Below, piece by piece: positions 62,094 to 64,000 of a stretch of DNA of 64,000 nt. The stretch lies in assembly GCF_003073375.1 (NCBI RefSeq), contig NZ_CP029002.1, positions 2,590,001 to 2,654,000 on the forward strand, given 5' to 3'. The position numbers and the translations under genes were made by a program. The notes beneath the pieces were generated by a model that searched no databases, was not told the DNA's origin, and worked only from the letters and a program-made list of their open reading frames with translations. The stretch comes from Lysinibacillus sp. 2017 (GTDB taxonomy: Bacteria; Bacillota; Bacilli; Bacillales_A; Planococcaceae). Each line of letters begins with the position of its first letter. Position 1 is the stretch's first letter.

Positions 62094-63083
62094 TTACTTC
62101 AACTGCTTTGTATGGATATACAACCCAAGCATTTTTTCTATACTCGATTGAATTTCCTCTCGAAAAGCAACCGGCTCTAGCACTTCCACATGCTCTCCCT
62201 GACTAAGGAGCCACATCTTAATACCCTTACCAAATACTTCAGCTTCGTAAATCAGGCCATCGTCGCTCTTTTTTATGACTTTCGCAGTCGGTAGTCGATC
62301 AAGAACCGCTTGTGGCGAAGCGCCTGTAAAACGGAATTTGATGGTTAATAATTCGCCCGTGTACATAAACTGCACACGCTTGCGGAATTCTCCTTCTTGA
62401 AAACGCTCTTGGTATGGCACTGGAAACGAAATCGATGTTGGCTGAAACTGTTGAATCCGATCAATTCGGTAAATCGTTGGAAAATCAAAATCTGTCTTCA
62501 CCGAATAGGCAATTAAGTAAAAATAATATTCCGAGAAAATAATACCTACTGGCTTAACCATTCGCTCATTTGCCTGCTGATCAAATTCACGTATATAATG
62601 CATGGAAATGACCTTTTTCGCTTGGATTGCTAGTGAAAGCTGCCAAAGCATAGGGAACAAATCTCTTTTGTGATTCAGTTCGACATACAAATGCTTTTCA
62701 TTTTGCATCATTTTCTTGATTGTTGCTTGTTCTTCCTTTTGTGCAAGCTGTGTTAGCTTTTTAATGATGAAATCCATTTCATGCTTTGGAAATGCACGCG
62801 ATTCAATTAACACCTTCAAAATGGCAAAAATTTCTTCATTGCTTAACCAAGAAGGTTGTTCCGTTTCGAATACATAGGCTTTTTTGGAATAATCGTATTC
62901 CAAAAATTCATTTTGTTTTTCAGTTTCTAAAAACTCTCGAATGCTTGCAATATCTCGTTGAATAGACTTTTCACTCTTTTGATAGCGATCGGCCTCTTCT
63001 TTTTTCACAAGACTTTGCCCATTTTTCAAACGATCATACATCGAAAGAATCCGACTAATTTGATCTTGTCTCTCTTCATTCAT
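62094..63083 (-). CDS. WYL-domain transcriptional regulator
   Basis: 329 residues from ATG 63083 (CGAGGTGAT upstream). The N-terminal winged helix is HTH_11-like (SRILSMYDRLKNGQSLVKKEEADRYQKSEKSIQRDIASIREFL). A WYL ligand-binding domain follows (about 150-235; AKKVISMHYIREFDQQANERMVKPVGIIFSEYYFYLIAYS). A C-terminal WCX-like extension is present. Such proteins often repress operons that include DNA-modifying or defence genes by sensing small nucleic-acid ligands. It is first in the operon with the GIY-YIG and Cys-rich genes. Confidence 0.9.
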   Translation of the reverse strand: MNEERQDQISRILSMYDRLKNGQSLVKKEEADRYQKSEKSIQRDIASIREFLETEKQNEFLEYDYSKKAYVFETEQPSWLSNEEIFAILKVLIESRAFPKHEMDFIIKKLTQLAQKEEQATIKKMMQNEKHLYVELNHKRDLFPMLWQLSLAIQAKKVISMHYIREFDQQANERMVKPVGIIFSEYYFYLIAYSVKTDFDFPTIYRIDRIQQFQPTSISFPVPYQERFQEGEFRKRVQFMYTGELLTIKFRFTGASPQAVLDRLPTAKVIKKSDDGLIYEAEVFGKGIKMWLLSQGEHVEVLEPVAFREEIQSSIEKMLGLYIHTKQLK

Positions 63084-63264
63084 TGGATCACCTCGATATA
63101 GTAATACTAGCTTTTTAATTGGACGTATAATGACCAATCGAATATGTATTATCAAACTGTGCAAACAATTAATAGTATTCATTCATCTCACAACATTATA
63201 CCACTATATGGATATTATTGGATGATAAACAGTTACTATTACGTAACTAAAAGGAGAGAACAAA

Positions 63265-63441
63265 ATGCCATTACCTCAAATTCGTTTAGTATTTTGTGAC
63301 GCTTGTGGAAAGTTAATTAAATCGGAAAAGTTCGGCGATGCCTTAACGCCGATGGAGTGGAAACGAATGCAAAATATGCAGAAGAAACACCTTTGTGGTA
63401 AGTGTAAGGTGAAAATACGATTGACAAAATTATTAAAATAA
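63265..63441 (+). CDS. small zinc-ribbon-like protein (58 aa)
   Basis: ATG 63265 follows AAGGAG; the frame ends at TAA 63439-63441. Two Cys pairs, CDAC (11-14) and CGKC (near 47-50), with basic residues between them, look like a zinc ribbon or finger. No family recognised. It is divergent from the WYL operon, separated by 181 bp. Confidence 0.7.
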   Translation: MPLPQIRLVFCDACGKLIKSEKFGDALTPMEWKRMQNMQKKHLCGKCKVKIRLTKLLK

Positions 63442-63484
63442 GATGGAATGGACGAGATTTTATGGGATTTCAATCAATTAAAAC

Positions 63485-63521
63485 AAAAGGTACTACGGGA
63501 ATCGCTCGTAGTACCTTTTTT
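63485..63521 (+). terminator. terminator of the zinc-ribbon gene
   Basis: AAAAGGTACTACG-GGAATCGCT-CGTAGTACCTTTT followed by TT. Confidence 0.9.
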
Positions 63522-63778
63522 GATGGATGTTTTTTTCGTTCAATGAGTGAGCTTAAATGGTTGGTATGGGCAAGCTTGTTGTTTGTCAGCCACCATATTG
63601 GTTTTGACTGGTACAACTTTTTAGCACTTGAATTCTTTCGTAATGGCATCCGTCCTAATTGGAGAAGGCTATTTAACTATTTAAATCAATTAAATACTAC
63701 TTCTTGATATACTGTAGATAAGCACCCTTTTGTTGAATGAGGTTAAAATGAATTTATCGAAAGACGGGAGGAATTAAA

Positions 63779-64000
63779 TTGAAAAAATATATTCTGCTAA
63801 TGTTATTTAGCTTCACCTTAATTTTATCTGCTTGCACCCAAGCTGAGGAAGACACACAGGAATATTCAGGGATTATTAGTGATGAACAATCTTTTGGTTA
63901 TGAGTACACCGTATTAAAAGAACAAAATAATTTTTCTTGGAAGGTTGGCTACAAAGGAGATATATCTATTATCGAAGAGAGTACTGCCAATCAAGATGAT
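63779..64000 (+). CDS. lipoprotein, 3' end cut by window edge
   Basis: TTG 63779 follows GGGAGG at 7 nt. The product begins with a lipoprotein signal (MKKYILLMLFSFTLILSAC; lipobox LSAC) and a short Gln/Glu-rich spacer. 74 codons are visible before the window ends. Nothing beyond a secreted lipoprotein can be said. Confidence 0.75.
   Translation, partial: MKKYILLMLFSFTLILSACTQAEEDTQEYSGIISDEQSFGYEYTVLKEQNNFSWKVGYKGDISIIEESTANQDD

Noticed and set aside
63462-63707. 81-residue plus-strand frame after the zinc-ribbon gene
   Set aside because: It runs through the terminator at 63485-63521; an internal ATG at 63543 has no ribosome site.
1-64000. tRNA, rRNA, prophage or insertion sequence
   Set aside because: No transposase, integrase, phage structural gene, cloverleaf or rRNA-like stretch was seen on reading both strands.

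Overview
The window is a low-GC Firmicute chromosome segment, most likely from the Bacillales family Caryophanaceae/Planococcaceae (Solibacillus/Lysinibacillus-like). The reasons are the Bacillus-type order ysoA-tig-clpX-lon-ysxC, strong AGGAGG ribosome binding sites, SLH-anchored surface proteins, a secreted Vpr-like subtilase, RNase J, BioY under a BirA-type operator, and many TTG starts. No rRNA, tRNA, prophage, insertion sequence or CRISPR array was seen.

Layout. 1-3.5 kb: a truncated SLH-domain surface protein, an unrecognised secreted protein and a YjfB motility-type small protein behind a sigma-D-like -10. 3.5-10.8 kb: the protein quality-control block ysoA, tig, clpX, lon, ysxC (all minus). 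Between clpX and lon lie a 142-bp palindromic repeat and a perfect 14-bp inverted repeat. 10.9-18.3 kb: a possible short leader RNA, an unrecognised protein, proC, a two-gene carboxy(nor)spermidine polyamine operon, SelO, bioY with its BirA operator, and a TetR regulator. 18.3-22 kb: a Tat module in which tatA is co-transcribed with a twin-arginine gluconate-2-dehydrogenase-type subunit 3 and a GMC flavoprotein, with tatC next door. 22-29.4 kb: a small membrane protein, UspA, a SWIM/SNF2 helicase, a DUF2975 plus HTH pair, and an acyl-CoA-dehydrogenase-like plus DUF4242 operon facing an HxlR regulator.

29.4-36.5 kb: a NitT/TauT-type ABC importer, a VanW lipoprotein, a GH3 beta-hexosaminidase lipoprotein, a MazG-like pyrophosphohydrolase, a PH-domain protein and a metallophosphatase. 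36.6-44.7 kb: a protein ending in a WHH/HNH-type nuclease tail, a large secreted 5'-nucleotidase and a 1366-residue subtilase with a 24-bp tandem-repeat tail. 44.9-55 kb: a ZIP transporter, a DUF1805 protein, RNase J, a membrane GGDEF protein, a seven-repeat propeller plus SLH surface protein, YteA-like zinc-finger protein and a FAD_binding_2 dehydrogenase. 55-61 kb: a heterodimeric ABC exporter, PadR and a YhgE/DUF3533-like membrane protein with a perfect dyad operator. 61-64 kb: an operon of WYL regulator, GIY-YIG nuclease and a small Cys-rich protein, then a small zinc-finger protein and the start of a lipoprotein.

Most of this is ordinary core or cell-envelope biology. The least explained pieces are the WYL/GIY-YIG/Cys-rich operon, the WHH-tailed protein without a visible immunity partner, the 142-bp structured repeat, the promoter-plus-terminator unit at 10938-11072, and the ACAD/DUF4242/HxlR unit beside the ABC importer. 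All functions are read from sequence motifs and gene order; no database search was run.
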